From NCBI RefSeq assembly GCF_900102375.1, contig NZ_FNBO01000005.1:148409-212408 (forward strand): 64,000 nucleotides of DNA. The letters are read 5' to 3'. A program made the position numbers and the translations under genes. The notes beneath the pieces were generated by a model. That model saw only the letters and a program-made list of their open reading frames with translations, ran no database searches and was not told the DNA's origin. The stretch comes from Halorubrum xinjiangense (GTDB taxonomy: Archaea; Halobacteriota; Halobacteria; Halobacteriales; Haloferacaceae). This document shows positions 1 to 8,000 of this stretch, in pieces (the first letter of the stretch is position 1; the number at the start of each line of letters is the position of its first letter).

Positions 1-201
1 CGCGACGTGGTCGAGGTGGTGGTGGGTGAGGAGGACCGTCGAGACGCCCTCGTAGCCCGTCTCGGTGCCGGCGAGGCGCTGGAGGACGCCGCTGCCGCAG
101 TCGACGAGCAGCGACCGGTCGCCGTCGTCGAGGAGGTAGCCGGCCTGCGCGCGGTCGGGGACCGGCATCGCGCTGCCGGACCCGAGCACGGTGAGTTCCA
201 T
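1..201 (-). CDS. MBL-fold metal-dependent hydrolase (N-terminal part)
   Basis: The minus-strand frame starts at ATG 201 and runs off the window edge, so only the first 67 residues are visible. It begins MELTVLGSGSAMPVPDRAQ, the first beta strand and loop of RNase Z/arylsulfatase-like metallo-beta-lactamase-fold proteins. Near the edge it carries THHHLDHV, the HxHxDH zinc-binding motif of that fold. The preceding GSG(V/L) loop region also fits. The family includes tRNase Z, phosphodiesterases and lactonases; the specificity determinants lie outside the window, so no narrower substrate is claimed. Confidence 0.8.
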   Translation of the reverse strand, partial: MELTVLGSGSAMPVPDRAQAGYLLDDGDRSLLVDCGSGVLQRLAGTETGYEGVSTVLLTHHHLDHVA

Positions 202-296
202 GGGGACGGATCGCGGCTGGACCCACCTAATTGGCTCGGACGCGCGGCGAGCGGCCGGGGGGCGGTCGGTCCGCTCGGGGACGCCTGACGAGCGGA

Positions 297-722
297 CTAC
301 TTGATGAGGAACACCGGCACCGACGCGTCGTCGGCGACGCGGTCGGAGACGCTGCCGAGCGACTGAATCCGCTCGCGCGGCGTCTTCCCCTCCGGGCTCA
401 TCACGATCACGTCGATCCCGTTCTCCTCGGCGTACGCGACGATCTCGGCGTCCGGCGTGCCGTGCGCGACGTGCGTCTCGGCGTCGAGGCCGGCCTCGCT
501 CGCCGCGTCGGCGACCGCCGCGACCGCGGCGTCGCCCTGCGATTCGAGGTCTTCGACTATCTCCTCGTGGAGGTCTCCCGAGTTGGCGGTGGTGACTCGC
601 TGGTCGACGACGTACAGCGCGTGGATCGTCGCGTCGTGGTCCGTCGCGAGCCGGAGCGCGTGGTCGAGCGCGCGGTCGACTGCTTCGCTTCCGTCGGTCG
701 GCACCAGAATCTCGTCGTACAT
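297..722 (-). CDS. Universal stress protein, single UspA domain
   Basis: A 141-residue cytoplasmic UspA-fold protein starting MYDEILVPTDGSE, the typical first strand of the family. The C-terminal half has VIVMSPEGKTPRERIQSLGSVSDRV followed by VPVFLIK; this region aligns with the ATP-binding G-2x-G-9x-G(S/T) segment, but the first glycines are replaced (SPEGKTP), so nucleotide binding is uncertain. The start at 722 is preferred because a TATA-like TTAAGC element lies about 25-30 bases upstream on the minus strand, consistent with a leaderless transcript; the longer open frame upstream is arginine-rich read-through. Role in stress tolerance is by family only. Confidence 0.9.
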   Translation of the reverse strand: MYDEILVPTDGSEAVDRALDHALRLATDHDATIHALYVVDQRVTTANSGDLHEEIVEDLESQGDAAVAAVADAASEAGLDAETHVAHGTPDAEIVAYAEENGIDVIVMSPEGKTPRERIQSLGSVSDRVADDASVPVFLIK

Positions 723-847
723 GCGCGAGCGTTCGCCCGGTATCGGCTTAACGGTGGGGCCTCGGTGTCGGCGTTCGGGAGCGCCGCGCCGCCGAGCTGC
801 CGTCCGGGAGCGCCGCGCCGCCGAGCCGGCGCCGGAGGCGGGGCGCG

Positions 848-1405
848 CTACTCGCCGCGCCAGCGGCCGCCGAGCGCCCCGCGTTTCATCGTGTCGGCCT
901 CGCCGTCGCGGAAGACGCTGACGCGGCCGGTCTCCTCGCTCAGCGTCACCGTCGCGACGACCTCCGGCCGGACGGAGGTCTCGATCGCGCTCATATGCCG
1001 CGATCCCATCCACGGCTCGTAGCTCACGTCGTCGACGAGGTCGGCCTCCTCGTCGCGAGTGCCGAGGTCGCGGAACCGAACCATCTGACTTTCGACCTCG
1101 CCGTCGACCGCGACGACGACGCCGCCGTCCTGCGCGACGCTCACCGACTCGGCCGCGGCGGCGACCCCGTCCGCGTCGAAGACGGACTGGCAGGTGTCCC
1201 GCGGCCAGCGGTTGTCGCCCATCGGGTCCGCGTAGGCCCCGTAGTCGCTGTCGCCGATGACGGCGAAGTACAGTCCCGGCCCCTTCACGTGCGGCTCACC
1301 CCACCCGTCGAAGGAGACGCTGACGTGTTCGGCGCAGTAGACCAGTCGGTCGACGACCTCGCGCACCCGCTCGTGGTCGCCATAGTCGATGGCGAGGTCG
1401 CTCAT
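848..1405 (-). CDS. dacZ: Diadenylate cyclase DacZ (c-di-AMP synthase)
   Basis: A 185-residue protein matching archaeal single-domain diadenylate cyclases, which condense two ATP into cyclic di-AMP. The DisA_N-like core is visible: the strand VVVAVDGEVESQ (about residues 96-107, DGA-like motif), then GSRHMSA (134-140, equivalent to the RHR/RHxxA catalytic motif) and VTLSEETGRVSV (about 153-164, the strongly conserved VSEETG strand). In Haloferax volcanii DacZ c-di-AMP is essential and linked to osmotic balance. A strong TATA box at about 1479-1488 (minus strand) leaves a leader of roughly 45 bases. Assigned from motif order and length, high confidence. Confidence 0.85.
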   Translation of the reverse strand: MSDLAIDYGDHERVREVVDRLVYCAEHVSVSFDGWGEPHVKGPGLYFAVIGDSDYGAYADPMGDNRWPRDTCQSVFDADGVAAAAESVSVAQDGGVVVAVDGEVESQMVRFRDLGTRDEEADLVDDVSYEPWMGSRHMSAIETSVRPEVVATVTLSEETGRVSVFRDGEADTMKRGALGGRWRGE

Positions 1406-1478
1406 CGCCGCCGGTCCTCTCGGTTCGGTCGTCCGCCGCGATTGCCGCCGTCGATCACGATCGGAAGAATGCGACCCC

Positions 1479-1488
1479 GGTATATAAG
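1479..1488 (-). promoter_or_regulatory. TATA box upstream of dacZ
   Basis: On the minus strand the sequence reads CCTTATATAC, a near-ideal haloarchaeal TATA element. It lies about 75 bases before the dacZ start codon, so the predicted transcript would have a leader of about 45-50 bases, unlike the leaderless genes around it. It could only serve dacZ, since cruF ends at 1531 on the same strand. Confidence 0.55.
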
Positions 1489-1530
1489 GGCAACCGAGTC
1501 GCGCGAGCGTTACGCTTCCCCGGACTTCCG

Positions 1531-2466
1531 CTACCGCCGCCACTGCGTGAACAGCCGCGTATCGAAGCGCTCGGCGCGGACGAGGCCGACGCCGAACGCG
1601 GCCGCGACCGCCGCGGGCAGGAGGTTCCCGAACCAGAGGTTGATGCCACCCCAGAGGATCACGAAGCTCACCATGTCGTCGAGCATGAACTCGCAGTCGC
1701 GGAGGCGCTCGCGGATCCCGACCGCCGCGAACGCGCGGTCGAGCGTGACGACCGCGACGATCGCGGACAATACCCACCCGGCGTAGTTCGAGAGCGGCAC
1801 GCCGTAGAACGCGCCGCCGCCGAAGTCCCAGAACCCGAGCGACACCGCGCCGGGGTCCAACACGACGTCCATCGCGACGACGACCGGGATCACCGTCGCT
1901 AGCCGGACCCACACGCTGTCGGCGCGCGGCCCGAGCAACAGCAGACACAGCAGGTAGGCGTTGGTCACGAGCGGGATGAAGAAGACGGGGAGCGCGACCG
2001 GCACCCCGCCGAGCATCGGTCCGAGGTCGACCGTGTACGCGAACTCGCCGTACGGCCACCCGGTGGCGACGCCGACCGACTCGATGAGGTACGTGTACGC
2101 GGTCAAGACGCCGATCCAGCCGAGCGCGCGACGGTCGATCGTCGGTAACACGCCGACCACCAGCGGCGAGCGCATCACGATCACGCCGAACAGCACGAAC
2201 CACGGATGGAACGCGAACGGCTCCGGCACCCATCCCTCGGCGCTGCCGACGAGCGCGATCGCCCCGACGAGCGGGAAGACGACCGCGATGGTGAAGCGGT
2301 TCTCGCGGACGATCCGGTCGAGCAGCGCCTCGGCCTCCCGGCGCGTGTCCGGCGCGCGCTCGCGGAGCGCGTCGAGCCCGGGGGCGGTCCCGGGGGCGGC
2401 GGCGCTCTCGGCCGATCCGGTCCCCGCCGAGCCCCCCTCCGACCCCCCGCCGTCGCTGTCGGTCAC
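1531..2466 (-). CDS. cruF: Bisanhydrobacterioruberin hydratase CruF
   Basis: Carotenoid 1,2-hydratase of the bacterioruberin pathway: adds water to the C2''/C2 double bonds of bisanhydrobacterioruberin to give the C50 pigment bacterioruberin in the membrane. The 311-residue protein has an acidic Gly/Ser-rich N-terminus and about seven hydrophobic helices, with the family-typical YGEFAYTVDLGPMLGGVP and MDVVLDPGAVSLGFWDF segments and a C-terminal WGGINLWFGNLLPA stretch. A GTG start at 2466 is chosen because it overlaps the stop of the upstream gene by four bases (GTGA), the same arrangement as the previous junction, implying translational coupling. Last gene of the crtD-lyeJ-cruF operon. Confidence 0.9.
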   Translation of the reverse strand: MTDSDGGGSEGGSAGTGSAESAAAPGTAPGLDALRERAPDTRREAEALLDRIVRENRFTIAVVFPLVGAIALVGSAEGWVPEPFAFHPWFVLFGVIVMRSPLVVGVLPTIDRRALGWIGVLTAYTYLIESVGVATGWPYGEFAYTVDLGPMLGGVPVALPVFFIPLVTNAYLLCLLLLGPRADSVWVRLATVIPVVVAMDVVLDPGAVSLGFWDFGGGAFYGVPLSNYAGWVLSAIVAVVTLDRAFAAVGIRERLRDCEFMLDDMVSFVILWGGINLWFGNLLPAAVAAAFGVGLVRAERFDTRLFTQWRR

Positions 2467-3425
2467 GGCAGCGCCTCCCAGAGCGGGTACACCCGCCAGA
2501 GGCCGCCCATCGACAGCAGCGTGCCGACGACGGTGTTCAGCGCCGGGAACCACCAGTACGCGCGGTCGACCGAGACGGATGAGCGCGCGACCCACGCGAC
2601 GAAGACCGGGTACACCGCGAGCAGCGCGCCGAGGCGCGGGTCGACGAGCCAGAACGCGGCGGCCGCGGCGGTCCACGCCGCGAAGCAGTAGGCGTACGTG
2701 CGGCTTTCGCCGAGGAACGTCGCGGTCGTGTCGATCCCCGCGGCCCGGTCCGGCTCGATGTCCGGGATCGCGGAGAACGTGTGCATCCCCATCGTCCAGA
2801 GCCACGCCCCGGCGAGCGCCGCGAGCGGCGGGTGCGCGCCAGCGACGGTCGCGTACGCCGCCGCGCCGGGGAGCGCATACAGTCCGTTCGACAGCGAGTC
2901 GAGGAACGGCGTCGTCTTGAATCGGGCGGGCGGCGCACTGTAGCCGACCGCTAAGACGAGGAAGCCGAGCAGGTACGGCCACGCGACCCGCGGCGTGATA
3001 GCGAGCGTCGCGAGCCCCAGCGCGCCGGACGCGACGACGGCGGCGACCACCGGTCGGCTCCCCTGCCAGCGCGCCTCGCGGCCCGCCTTCTTCGGGTTCA
3101 GCTCGTCGATGTCGGCGTCAAACACGTCGTTGACGCCGTAGAGGAATACGTTCGCGGGGACGAGGAAGTAGAGCGCGAGCGCGACGGTGGTCGGGGTGAA
3201 CAGGCCGCTCACGTCGCCGATGCCGTAGGTGACGCCGACCGCGACCGGGCCGGCGAGGTAGAGCCAGAAGCGCGGCCGCGACAGCACCAACAGGTAGCGG
3301 AGGCCCTCGCTCCCGCTCCCGGCGGCCCGCTCCCGATCCTCTCCGGCGGGTCGGTGCTGCTCGTCGGCGGGTCGGCTCCCCTCGCCTTCGGCGGATCGGT
3401 TCTGGTCGCTCACGGCGCTGGTCAC
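2463..3425 (-). CDS. lyeJ: Lycopene elongase / hydratase (UbiA-family prenyltransferase)
   Basis: Transfers C5 units to lycopene and hydrates it, the committed step from C40 to C50 carotenoids. The protein (about 320 residues) has a polar, charged N-terminal tail of about 35 residues and then a UbiA prenyltransferase domain. The first Asp-rich motif is NDVFDADIDELNPKK (diphosphate/Mg binding) and the second is FSAIPDIEPDRAAGIDT. About eight membrane helices follow the family pattern. The GTG at 3425 overlaps the crtD stop (GTGA); a second in-frame GTG at 3413 is possible. Middle gene of the bacterioruberin operon, between the desaturase and the hydratase, matching the order known from Haloarcula japonica. 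Confidence 0.9.
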   Translation of the reverse strand: MTSAVSDQNRSAEGEGSRPADEQHRPAGEDRERAAGSGSEGLRYLLVLSRPRFWLYLAGPVAVGVTYGIGDVSGLFTPTTVALALYFLVPANVFLYGVNDVFDADIDELNPKKAGREARWQGSRPVVAAVVASGALGLATLAITPRVAWPYLLGFLVLAVGYSAPPARFKTTPFLDSLSNGLYALPGAAAYATVAGAHPPLAALAGAWLWTMGMHTFSAIPDIEPDRAAGIDTTATFLGESRTYAYCFAAWTAAAAAFWLVDPRLGALLAVYPVFVAWVARSSVSVDRAYWWFPALNTVVGTLLSMGGLWRVYPLWEALP

Positions 3426-4924
3426 ACGTCGTCGTCGGCCATCGCTTCCGCGGTCAGCCCCCCGCTGATGAGACACATCGGGACGCCGATACCGGGCGTC
3501 GTCGTCGACCCAGTGAAGTAGAGCCCGTCGACCGCGTCGGAGGTGTGCGGCGGGCGGAGCAGCGACGTCTGGGTGAGCGTGTGCGCTAACCCGAGCGCGC
3601 TGCCCGCGTAGCTGTTGTACCGGTCCGCGAAGTCGTCGACGGAGAACGTCTCCTCGACGACGATCCGACCCCGGAGGTCGGTGTCGGTGTTCGCCGCGAT
3701 GTCGTCGATGACGAGGTCGCGGTAGCGGTTGCGGATCTCGGGGGTGTCTGCCAGCCCCGGCGCGATCGGGACCAAGGCGAAGAGGTTGCTGTGGCCCTCC
3801 GGCGCGACCGTGTCGTCGGTCTTCGAGGGGACACAGAGGTAGTAGGCGGGGTCGTCGGGCCACTCGGGGTCGTCGAATATCTGCTCGAAGTGCTCGTCCC
3901 AGTCGGTCGGGAGGACGAGCGTGTGGTGTTCGAGGTTCGGCACGTTGCCCTCGACGCCGAGGTACAGCAGGAACGCGGAGGGGGCATACGTCCGCGACTC
4001 CCAGTACTCCTCGGTGTACTGCCGCTTGCGCTCGGGGAGCAGCGCCTGCTCGGTGTGTGCGTAGTCGGCGTCGGAGACGACGCGGTCCGCGAGGTAGCGC
4101 TCACCATTCTCGGTGTCGACCGCGAAGGCGCCGTACCGGCCCTCGATGCCCGTCACCTCGGCGTCGGTGACGAACTCCACGCCGAGGTCCTCGGCGAGTT
4201 CGACGATGCCGTCGACGACGGCGCCGATCCCGCCGTCGGGGTAGTAGACGCCCATGTTGTAGTCGACGTGGCTCATGAGGTTGTACAGCGCCGGCGTGTT
4301 CGTCGGCGAGCCGCCGAGGAACACGAGGGTGTACTGCATCAGCTGCTGGAGCTTCGGGTGGTCGAAGTAGTCCTCGACGTGTCCCTGCATCTTGCCCAGA
4401 AGCGAGAGTCCCCACGAGTAGCGGAGGACGTCTTTGTCCACGTAGTCGCGCAGCCGCGGGCGGTCCTCGTAGACGAAGTGCTCCATCCCGATCTCGTAGG
4501 TTCGCTGGGACTCCTCGAGGTACGCGTCGAACGCCTCGCCCGCGCCGGGCTCGTACGACTCGAATATCTCCCTGTTCTTCTCGCGGTCCGGCAGCACGTC
4601 GACCTTGTCTCCGTCCTTCCAGAACACGCGGTAGTGCGGGTCGAGCCGCTCTAACTCGTAGAACTCGTCGGGCGAACGGCCGAAGTGGCCGAAGAAGCGC
4701 TCGAAGACGTCCGGCATCAGGTACCACGACGGCCCCATGTCGAACCGGAAGCCGTCGACTTCGAGCCGGCTGGCGCGGCCGCCGAGCTGCTCGTTTTTCT
4801 CCAGTAGGGTGACGTCCGCGCCGCCGTCAGCGAGGTAACAGGCCGTCGAGAGACCGCCGAATCCGCCGCCGATCACGACGACCGACTCGCCGGCAACGCC
4901 GTCGATGTCCGGGACCACGTCCAT
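3422..4924 (-). CDS. crtD: Carotenoid 3,4-desaturase CrtD (CrtI family)
   Basis: A 500-residue phytoene-desaturase-family flavoprotein that introduces the 3,4 double bonds in bacterioruberin synthesis. It shows the N-terminal FAD dinucleotide-binding motif VVVIGGGFGGLSTACYLA (about residues 15-32), followed by the acidic strand end TLLEKNEQLGGRAS. The C-terminal carotenoid-oxidoreductase signature is GLYFTGSTTTPGIGVPMCL. Length is normal for CrtI/CrtD. First gene of the operon crtD-lyeJ-cruF. The start ATG 4924 lies 24-32 bases downstream of a TATA box, so the mRNA is probably leaderless. Context makes CrtD more likely than a phytoene desaturase proper (CrtI). Confidence 0.9.
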   Translation of the reverse strand: MDVVPDIDGVAGESVVVIGGGFGGLSTACYLADGGADVTLLEKNEQLGGRASRLEVDGFRFDMGPSWYLMPDVFERFFGHFGRSPDEFYELERLDPHYRVFWKDGDKVDVLPDREKNREIFESYEPGAGEAFDAYLEESQRTYEIGMEHFVYEDRPRLRDYVDKDVLRYSWGLSLLGKMQGHVEDYFDHPKLQQLMQYTLVFLGGSPTNTPALYNLMSHVDYNMGVYYPDGGIGAVVDGIVELAEDLGVEFVTDAEVTGIEGRYGAFAVDTENGERYLADRVVSDADYAHTEQALLPERKRQYTEEYWESRTYAPSAFLLYLGVEGNVPNLEHHTLVLPTDWDEHFEQIFDDPEWPDDPAYYLCVPSKTDDTVAPEGHSNLFALVPIAPGLADTPEIRNRYRDLVIDDIAANTDTDLRGRIVVEETFSVDDFADRYNSYAGSALGLAHTLTQTSLLRPPHTSDAVDGLYFTGSTTTPGIGVPMCLISGGLTAEAMADDDV

Positions 4925-4946
4925 AGGCGATCGTAGGAGCGGCGAC

Positions 4947-4955
4947 GGTATAAAT
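4947..4955 (-). promoter_or_regulatory. TATA box of the bacterioruberin operon
   Basis: The minus strand reads ATTTATACC here, centred about 27 bases before the crtD ATG. That is the expected spacing for a haloarchaeal leaderless promoter driving crtD-lyeJ-cruF. No operator-like repeat was recognised beside it. Confidence 0.55.
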
Positions 4956-5069
4956 CCGGGCAGACGCGGCGAGGGGGACGCCTCGTCGCGCCGCGCGGAA
5001 GGGCGCCGACGCCCGCCCCTCGCACTGAGTGGATACCACTAAGTCGCCGACGCGCGTACTCGTTTCCAC

Positions 5070-5855
5070 ATGGATCTGACGGTCGCGATCACCGGGGCAA
5101 CGAGCGGGATCGGACGAGCCGTCGCCGAGGCGTTCGTCGACGAGGGGGCGTTCGTCGCCGTCTCCGGACGCGACGGCGCGGCCGTCGATCGGACCGTCGC
5201 GGCGCTGAACGGCGAGGGCGGCGACTCCGGCGACGCGAGCGGCGATGGCGACGAGACGGATGACGGCGACGAGGCCGACGGCGGCTCGGCGGGCGAGGCC
5301 GGCACCGAGCGCGGCACCGCCTGGGGCGACCGCGTCGACGTGCGCGACGAGTTCGACCTCGAGCGCTTCTTCGAGCGCGTCGCCCGCGAGGCCGGCCCGG
5401 TCGACGTCGTGTTCGCGAACGCCGGCGTGTTCCACGGCGCGCCGGGCGAGCGGCCGACGACCGAGGTGGCGTACGCCGACTACGACGACACGATGCGAAC
5501 GAACGCGCGCGGCGTGTTCGCCACGATACGCGAGGCCGTTCCCCACCTCGCCGACGACGCGCGCGTCCTCGTCCCGTCGGGCGCGGTCGCGGCCGAGTCG
5601 AAGCCCGGGATGGGCGCGTACGCGGTCTCGAAGGCGGCCGCCGAGGCGGTCGCGCGTGGCTTCGCCGCCGACCTCGACGCGACGGTCGGCGTCGTCGACC
5701 CCGGCCTCGTCGCCACCGACCTCACCGGGAAGGAGCGCGCCCGCGACCCCGAGAGCGTCGCGCCGCTTTTCGTCTGGGCCGCCACCGAGGCGCCCGCCGA
5801 GGAGTTAAACGGCGAGCGGGTGGGGCTGCGCGAGTGGAAGTCCGCGACGCGATAA
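5070..5855 (+). CDS. SDR-family oxidoreductase with acidic insert
   Basis: Short-chain dehydrogenase/reductase, 261 residues. The Rossmann motif is TGATSGIG (residues 9-16), followed by the NAG motif (FANAGVFHG) and the catalytic YxxxK (YAVSK), preceded by a Ser-containing strand (VLVPSGAVAA). The conserved PG turn (VVDPGLVATDLTG) follows. Between the second strand and the cofactor-binding third strand lies a low-complexity insert of about 35 residues, almost all Gly, Asp, Glu, Ser and Ala (about residues 49-87), unusual for the family. Substrate is unknown. The start ATG 5070 directly precedes the first beta strand, and the gene is monocistronic by position. Confidence 0.85.
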   Translation: MDLTVAITGATSGIGRAVAEAFVDEGAFVAVSGRDGAAVDRTVAALNGEGGDSGDASGDGDETDDGDEADGGSAGEAGTERGTAWGDRVDVRDEFDLERFFERVAREAGPVDVVFANAGVFHGAPGERPTTEVAYADYDDTMRTNARGVFATIREAVPHLADDARVLVPSGAVAAESKPGMGAYAVSKAAAEAVARGFAADLDATVGVVDPGLVATDLTGKERARDPESVAPLFVWAATEAPAEELNGERVGLREWKSATR

Positions 5856-5889
5856 GACTGGATTACGTTCGGATCGGCGAGAGAGAGTG

Positions 5890-6260
5890 TTACTGTCCCA
5901 ACCGCTCGCTTATAAATGATTAACCAGAGGTCAGAGACGAACACCTCCAAAGCCCCAGTCGCTCGCTTATAATATCTGATCGCAGATCGGCGGCGAACAC
6001 CTCCAAAGCCCCAGTCGGGAGGCGGGCGCACGCTCGCTGCGCTCCTCGGTCGCTCACTCCGTTCGCTCCCTGCGGTGCTTACGTCGCCTGCGCCCGCCTC
6101 TCGACTGCCCCTTTGAGTCCTCCCCGACTGCGACCGCACAGCAGCCTCACGCCTCCCCAGCCTCGCGGCTCCCTCCGCTTCGCTCCGGTCGCCGCGTCCC
6201 TCGCGCGTGCTCCTCGCGGCCGCCGGGGGCGGCCGCTCGCAGGCACGCGCCACCGCAGTT
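5890..6260 (-). repeat. Dispersed noncoding repeat element, copy A
   Basis: A GC-rich intergenic block with no convincing gene. Read on the minus strand it contains, in order, GCGAGGCTGGGGAGGCGTGA, ACTCAAAGGGGCAGTCG, GACGTAAGCACC, GGGAGCGAACGGAGTGAGCG and then two units beginning GGGGCTTTGGAGGTGTTCG, each ending in TTATAA followed by GCGAGCG. The same blocks in the same order recur on the plus strand at about 23,640-24,200 (copy B), so this is a dispersed element, not random GC-rich DNA. Function unknown; a structured RNA, a transposon remnant or a chromosomal architectural site are all possible. Confidence 0.75.
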
Positions 6261-6367
6261 GATATTTATAAGATATCGTCGCCCCGCTCGTCGGTATTTA
6301 AATATCGCATCGTCGATTCCGCGCTCGACCACCGAGAATTATCCCGCGGTCGGTCGAACAGGGGGGT

Positions 6368-7219
6368 ATGGCACTCGCGGACCCCGACCTCTCGGGCTCG
6401 ACGGCGTTTATCACCGGAACGACTCGCGGCATCGGCAAACAGATCGCGCTCGCGCTCGCCGAGCGGGGCTGTAACGTCGTCTCGACGGGCAAGACGACCG
6501 ACGACGACGACTCCGAGCTGGCGGGGTCGATCGAGCAGACGGCGCGCGAGGTGCGCGAGATCGGGTCCGAGGCGCTCGCGCTCGAACTCGACCTCCGCGA
6601 CGCCGAGCGCGTCGAGGCGGTCGTCGAGGAGTCGATCGACCACTTCGACGAGGTCGACATCGTCATCAACAACGCGAGCGCGATCCAGCTGGCGAACATC
6701 GCGGACCTCCCGGCGGACCGGTTCGACCTCCTCACCGACGTGAACGTCCGCGGCACCCACCTCGTCGCGCACGCCTTCGCCGACCACCTCGCGGGCCTCG
6801 ACGGGGCGTGGCTGCTGTCGAACTCGCCGCCGATAACGACCGACCGCTCGCCGGGCAAGGCGCCGTACGCGTGGTCGAAGCTCGGGATGTCGTTCATCAC
6901 GCTCTCGCTCGCCGAGGAGCTGGCGAGCGACGACGTGGGCTGTAACACCTTCTGGCCGGTGACGACCATCGACACCCGCGCGACGCGCTACTTCGGCCTG
7001 GGGACCGAAGACGACTGGCGCACCCCCGAGGTCGTCTCCGACGCGGTCCTCGAAATCCTCGCGCGCGACCCCGCCGAGTGTACGGGCAACAGCTTCTACG
7101 ACGAGGACCTCCTCCGCGAGGCGGGCGTGACTGACTTCTCCGAGTACAACCTCACCGAGGGCGACCCGGCCCCGATGTCCGCGCGGCTGTTCGCCCCCGA
7201 GTTCGAACGCGAGGAGTAG
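6368..7219 (+). CDS. SDR-family oxidoreductase (HSDL2-like)
   Basis: A 283-residue short-chain dehydrogenase resembling hydroxysteroid dehydrogenase-like protein 2 in its N-terminal domain. The cofactor site TGTTRGIGKQ (about residues 17-26), the NNAS motif and the active-site YAWSK are present; the usual catalytic Ser precedes it in LLSNSPP. The insertion KTTDDDDSELAGSIEQTAREV after the second strand is typical of the HSDL2-like branch (GKT motif). C-terminal segment NTFWPVTTIDTRATRYF is also a hallmark. Function probably in lipid or ketone metabolism, but no substrate can be read from sequence. Preceded by repeat copy A and a TATA-like stretch (GTATTTAAAT near 6292). Confidence 0.85.
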   Translation: MALADPDLSGSTAFITGTTRGIGKQIALALAERGCNVVSTGKTTDDDDSELAGSIEQTAREVREIGSEALALELDLRDAERVEAVVEESIDHFDEVDIVINNASAIQLANIADLPADRFDLLTDVNVRGTHLVAHAFADHLAGLDGAWLLSNSPPITTDRSPGKAPYAWSKLGMSFITLSLAEELASDDVGCNTFWPVTTIDTRATRYFGLGTEDDWRTPEVVSDAVLEILARDPAECTGNSFYDEDLLREAGVTDFSEYNLTEGDPAPMSARLFAPEFEREE

Positions 7220-7266
7220 GGGCTCGTCACTCCGCGACGCCGATACTCCGTCACGCCGCTACGCCG

Positions 7267-7899
7267 CTACTCTGTCACCGTCTCCCGCAGCGCCGCGGCC
7301 GCCGTCTCCGGGTCCTCGGCGGCCGTGATCGCCGACAGGACTGCCACGCCGGTCGCGCCCGCCTCGATGACGGGTGCCGCGTTGTTCGCGTCGATGCCGC
7401 CGATCCCGATCACCGGGAGCTCGACCGCGTCGGCGACCGCGGCGACTCGCTCGGTCCCGATCCCGTCCCGGTCGCCGGAGACGTCCTTCGAGTCGGTGCC
7501 GTAGACGGCGCCGACGCCGAGGTAGTCCGCGCCCGCCGCCTCGGCCGCCCTCGCCTGCTCGGCGGTCGAGGCCGAGACGCCGACGACGGCGTCCTCGCCG
7601 AGCTGTTCGCGGGCGACGGCGACTGGAAGGTCGGACTGCCCGAGGTGGACGCCGTCCGCGTCTATCGCGGCGGCGAGGTCGATCCGGTCGTTGACGAGCA
7701 GCGGTACTCCCGCGTCGGCGGTCAGCTCGCGCAGTTGGAGTCCGGTCTCGTAGCGCTCCCGCGCGCTCGTCGCCTTGTCGCGAAGCTGAACGACGTCGAC
7801 CCCGCCGTCGAGCGCGGCCCCGACGACCTCCGGGGTCGTCCGTCCCGCGGAACGGCTCTCGGCCGTGACGAGGTACGTCTGCCACTCGGTGGTATTCAT
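7267..7899 (-). CDS. thiE: Thiamine-phosphate synthase ThiE
   Basis: Couples hydroxymethylpyrimidine diphosphate and hydroxyethylthiazole phosphate to form thiamine phosphate. The 210-residue TIM barrel has VQLRDKATSARE (pyrophosphate/Mg site), LLVNDRIDLAAAIDADGVHLGQSDL (the ND...DGVHLGQ(S/E)D signature) and the phosphate-binding GIGGI loop near the C-terminus. The SAST (here GVSAST) strand follows the family. ATG 7899 is chosen; the upstream open frame has an arginine-rich alternative frame only. Divergent from the MATE gene, separated by about 100 bases. Confidence 0.92.
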   Translation of the reverse strand: MNTTEWQTYLVTAESRSAGRTTPEVVGAALDGGVDVVQLRDKATSARERYETGLQLRELTADAGVPLLVNDRIDLAAAIDADGVHLGQSDLPVAVAREQLGEDAVVGVSASTAEQARAAEAAGADYLGVGAVYGTDSKDVSGDRDGIGTERVAAVADAVELPVIGIGGIDANNAAPVIEAGATGVAVLSAITAAEDPETAAAALRETVTE

Positions 7900-8000
7900 A
7901 CATGGTTTTCGCACGCGAGTGGGTGAAAACGGTTGCGCTACGGTCGCGTCCCTGTCCGGGACGGACAGACACAAGCCCGCCCAGAGCGTATCACTGTCCA

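Noticed and set aside
231..1022. 263-codon plus-strand frame
   Set aside because: Antisense shadow of the Usp gene and the dacZ end; Arg-rich with no domain.
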